A DNA stretch of 16,078 nucleotides from an uncultured Mycoplasmatota bacterium (GTDB taxonomy: Bacteria; Bacillota_I; Bacilli_A; RF39; UBA660): positions 1 to 16,078 of the forward strand of contig CAMGAM010000014.1 in NCBI GenBank assembly GCA_946007485.1, given 5' to 3'. The first letter of the stretch is position 1; every line of letters begins with the position of its first letter. The notes beneath the pieces were generated by a model, which had not been told where the DNA came from, ran no database searches, and saw only the letters and a list, made by a program, of their open reading frames with translations. Below, piece by piece: positions 13,950-16,078 of this stretch. The position numbers were made by a program, and so were the translations under genes.

Positions 13950-14693
13950 ATGAAAGCGTTAATTACAGGTGGTAGTTCAGGAATTGGCCTTGAGATGGCT
14001 AGATATTTATCAGAGTTTGGATATGATTTATATTTAGTAGCTAGGGAAAAGAATGATCTTTTAAAAGTTAAGAAGGAACTTAAGACTGAAGTATCAATAT
14101 ATCCTTACGATTTATCTATTCTTGATAATTGTTATAAACTATATGGAGAATTAAAAGATGAAAAGATTGACATTGTTATTAACAATGCGGGTTATGGAAT
14201 ATTTGGTGATTATAAGAGTAATAATTTAGATAAGGAACTTAATATGATAGATTTAAATGTCAAATGTTTACATATTTTGACAAAGTTATTTGTAAATAAT
14301 AAGAGTACTAAGTATATAATGAATGTTGCTAGTTCAGCTGGGCTTATGCGAGGTGGTCCTTTGATGAGTGGTTACTACGGAAGTAAGAGTTATGTATGTA
14401 GTTATAGTTTGGCTTTATATGAGGAACTTAGAAGAAATAATGATAGGATACATATATCTGTTCTTTGCCCTGGGCCTGTGGATACGAATTTTAATAAGCG
14501 AGCTAATGTAAAGTTTAATATTAAATCTTTATCAGCTAAATATGTTGCTAAGTATGCAATCGATAAGATGTTTAAAAATAAATTGTTAATTATCCCTGGT
14601 TTTAGTGTTAGATTGGGAGTTATTTTCTCAAGAATCATACCAACAAAACTATTGCTTAGAATTACTTATAGAATTCAAGAAAGAAAAAGATAA
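13950..14693 (+). CDS. Short-chain dehydrogenase/reductase (classical SDR)
   Basis: A 247-aa Rossmann-fold oxidoreductase. The cofactor-binding glycine motif is TGGSSGIG (6-13), the structural motif NNAGYG is at 78-83, catalytic Asn103 lies in DLNV, and Ser129 with the YxxxK pair Tyr142 and Lys146 forms the active site. PGPVDTNF follows. Arg32 in VAREK just after the second strand favours NADP(H) over NAD(H), by general SDR rules. The C-terminus (about 215-247) is hydrophobic then basic, suggesting membrane association. The substrate cannot be named. The gene stands alone between a promoter shared with rluB and a terminator. The start is preceded by GGGAGTG. Confidence 0.88.
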   Translation: MKALITGGSSGIGLEMARYLSEFGYDLYLVAREKNDLLKVKKELKTEVSIYPYDLSILDNCYKLYGELKDEKIDIVINNAGYGIFGDYKSNNLDKELNMIDLNVKCLHILTKLFVNNKSTKYIMNVASSAGLMRGGPLMSGYYGSKSYVCSYSLALYEELRRNNDRIHISVLCPGPVDTNFNKRANVKFNIKSLSAKYVAKYAIDKMFKNKLLIIPGFSVRLGVIFSRIIPTKLLLRITYRIQERKR

Positions 14694-14708
14694 TAAAGAT
14701 TGTAATTT

Positions 14709-14738
14709 AAAATCAAGGTAAATGAAACTTGATTTTTT
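14709..14738 (+). terminator. Terminator of the SDR gene
   Basis: A 9-bp stem (AAAATCAAG 14709-14717 with CTTGATTTT 14728-14736) with a 10-nt loop and six T (14733-14738) partly in the stem. Confidence 0.75.
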
Positions 14739-14745
14739 ATATTAT

Positions 14746-14773
14746 AAAAGAGTGATACGATGATCACTCTTTT
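14746..14773 (-). terminator. Terminator of the carrier gene, usable on both strands
   Basis: An 11-bp perfect stem (AAAAGAGTGAT 14746-14756 with ATCACTCTTTT 14763-14773) with a 6-nt loop stands between convergent genes, 4 nt past the carrier stop. T tracts close the stem on both strands. Confidence 0.75.
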
Positions 14774-14777
14774 GGTA

Positions 14778-16078
14778 TTATAGTAATACTACTAAACAAA
14801 CTACTAAAGCTAGTAGAATAATTAATCCTAGGATAAATCTCCAGATGTATTTTAACCATGTAGTATATGGTACATCAAAATATGATAAACCAAAGATTAG
14901 AATTAAGCTTGTAGGTCCAACAATACTAATAATACCATATATTCCTTGTAGAAGGATAGCTACTGATTCATAGATAGATTCATCAGTAATTAAATTTATT
15001 ATTGGTGAATAACATCCAGCAGCAATATAATAAATATCAACATTAAGAATTGTACCTAAAACAGCTAATAATGATGAGATTCCATAGTTAAATTTTTCAG
15101 AGTTAGTAATAATTGTTTCTAGGAAACCATTATTATAAGCACATACTAATACAGTATAAGCAATAGTAATTAATACAGCAGCTGGAAAAGCTTTTTTAGC
15201 TCCTTCAACAAAGTTGTCGATTGTATCATTTACTTTTACTTTATTAACTAAGGCAATTATTACCATAGCAAATAATAGTAGCATATCAATGTAGATAAAG
15301 TGGAACCATGGATTTCCATTAACATTCCATTCCCCAAAAGCTGGTAAGTTAGATGATAGAATATTTGGAAAAATCGCAAAGTCTTTAATTGATAATCCTG
15401 TTAACCATGTATGGAAATCTTGGAAGATAGTAATTTTAAATAATGAATTCCAACGAACCATACCTAATACTAAAATGACAAATACAAATGAAAGAATAAC
15501 GATTAATGGCCATGTCTTAATATTTTTATAATTTCCTTTTACTTCAGTAATAAGTAATTCTGAATTATCATCTAAATCATATTTTACTTTCTTATTTTCG
15601 ACATTGACAATATGTTTATTTACAAAATAAATAAGTAGAGCTATTCCTGATAAAAGTAATAATAATTTTGGAAATGTGTTGGCAAAATTAGAACTTGTAC
15701 CAACAAATGTTTCATAGGTAGAAAAGATACCTGTATTTGGATTTAGAATAGTTGTAAATATTCCACCAATATAACCAATCATAATACTTACGATGGTAGT
15801 ACTTATAGCTACTAATTTATCATATCCTAACAATAAGATAATTGTGGCTACGAATGGAACAAAGACAATTAATTCTAGAGACATTCCAGTTAATGATGCA
15901 ATTATTGAAAATAGTATAATCGTAATAAAGATAAATTTCTTTCCTAATGGTTTTACTTTAGTTACAATACTATCTAATAATTTCTTGTAAGCTGGGGTTT
16001 TATTTAATAATCCGTAAAAACCTCCAACTATTAAAACAAATATTACAATGTAACAAAAGTTTTGCAAGACAATTCCAA
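14778..16078 (-). CDS. YfcC/DcuC-like membrane carrier, 5' end cut by window edge
   Basis: The reading frame is open to the right edge, so the start codon lies outside; codons before the TTG at 16067 (Gly-Ile-Val) continue the protein. The visible 430-odd residues hold about 11 hydrophobic segments. They include VIFVLIVGGFYGLLNKTPAYK, ASLTGMSLELIVFVPF and a paired half near AAGCYSPIINLI, in the inverted-repeat style of the ion transporter superfamily. The pattern matches the YfcC / C4-dicarboxylate anaerobic carrier group, members of which move dicarboxylates or amino acids and are often annotated as such without proof. The substrate is unknown. A cytoplasmic loop with charged residues (NVENKKVKYDLDDNSEL) separates the two halves. 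It converges on the dehydrogenase gene with paired terminators between. Confidence 0.7.
   Translation of the reverse strand, partial: GIVLQNFCYIVIFVLIVGGFYGLLNKTPAYKKLLDSIVTKVKPLGKKFIFITIILFSIIASLTGMSLELIVFVPFVATIILLLGYDKLVAISTTIVSIMIGYIGGIFTTILNPNTGIFSTYETFVGTSSNFANTFPKLLLLLSGIALLIYFVNKHIVNVENKKVKYDLDDNSELLITEVKGNYKNIKTWPLIVILSFVFVILVLGMVRWNSLFKITIFQDFHTWLTGLSIKDFAIFPNILSSNLPAFGEWNVNGNPWFHFIYIDMLLLFAMVIIALVNKVKVNDTIDNFVEGAKKAFPAAVLITIAYTVLVCAYNNGFLETIITNSEKFNYGISSLLAVLGTILNVDIYYIAAGCYSPIINLITDESIYESVAILLQGIYGIISIVGPTSLILIFGLSYFDVPYTTWLKYIWRFILGLIILLALVVCLVVLL

Overview
The window is about 30% G+C and densely coded. It holds genes typical of low-GC Gram-positive bacteria: the CdaA/CdaR c-di-AMP pair, RNase Y, SpoVS, RluB and a surface thioester protein. 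Start sites have good Shine-Dalgarno sequences and several sigmaA-like promoters are visible. Tryptophan is encoded by TGG and TGA serves as a stop (cdaR and the ATP-grasp gene), so the code is standard and not the mycoplasma code. I infer a host-associated member of the Bacilli/Bacillota, perhaps an uncultured gut lineage; the exact taxon cannot be read from the sequence.

Layout: 1-293 is AT-rich with no gene I can support, only the cdaR terminator near 241-266. On the minus strand, 294-2481 is the cdaA-cdaR operon, 2581-3549 is a secreted, membrane-anchored thioester-domain protein and 3778-5328 is RNase Y. From 11491 down to 5612 (minus) runs a four-gene operon: alanine racemase, ATP-grasp ligase, glutamine-dependent asparagine synthetase, then a MurJ/SpoVB-type flippase. 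Spacings are 19, 16 and 1 nt, with a promoter in front and a terminator behind. The set suggests cell-wall precursor synthesis or tailoring. spoVS (plus) is divergent from alr.

The most interesting element is at 11923-13142 (minus): a complete retron. A reverse transcriptase with all core motifs, including the retron-type NAxxH and VTG motifs (12951-11992), is preceded by a 175-nt region with the architecture of an msr-msd RNA. A perfect 12-nt a1/a2 inverted repeat encloses it, a candidate branching G follows a1 directly, two msr hairpins come next, then a long interrupted msd stem with a hairpin at its tip. It has its own strong terminator and no adjacent effector gene, so it looks like a solitary retron or one whose partner lies elsewhere. 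It sits 13 nt after the rluB stop codon.

The right end holds rluB (minus), a divergent short-chain dehydrogenase (plus) sharing a compact promoter region with it, and a convergent multi-pass carrier (minus) that runs off the right edge. A pair of hairpins separates the last two genes.
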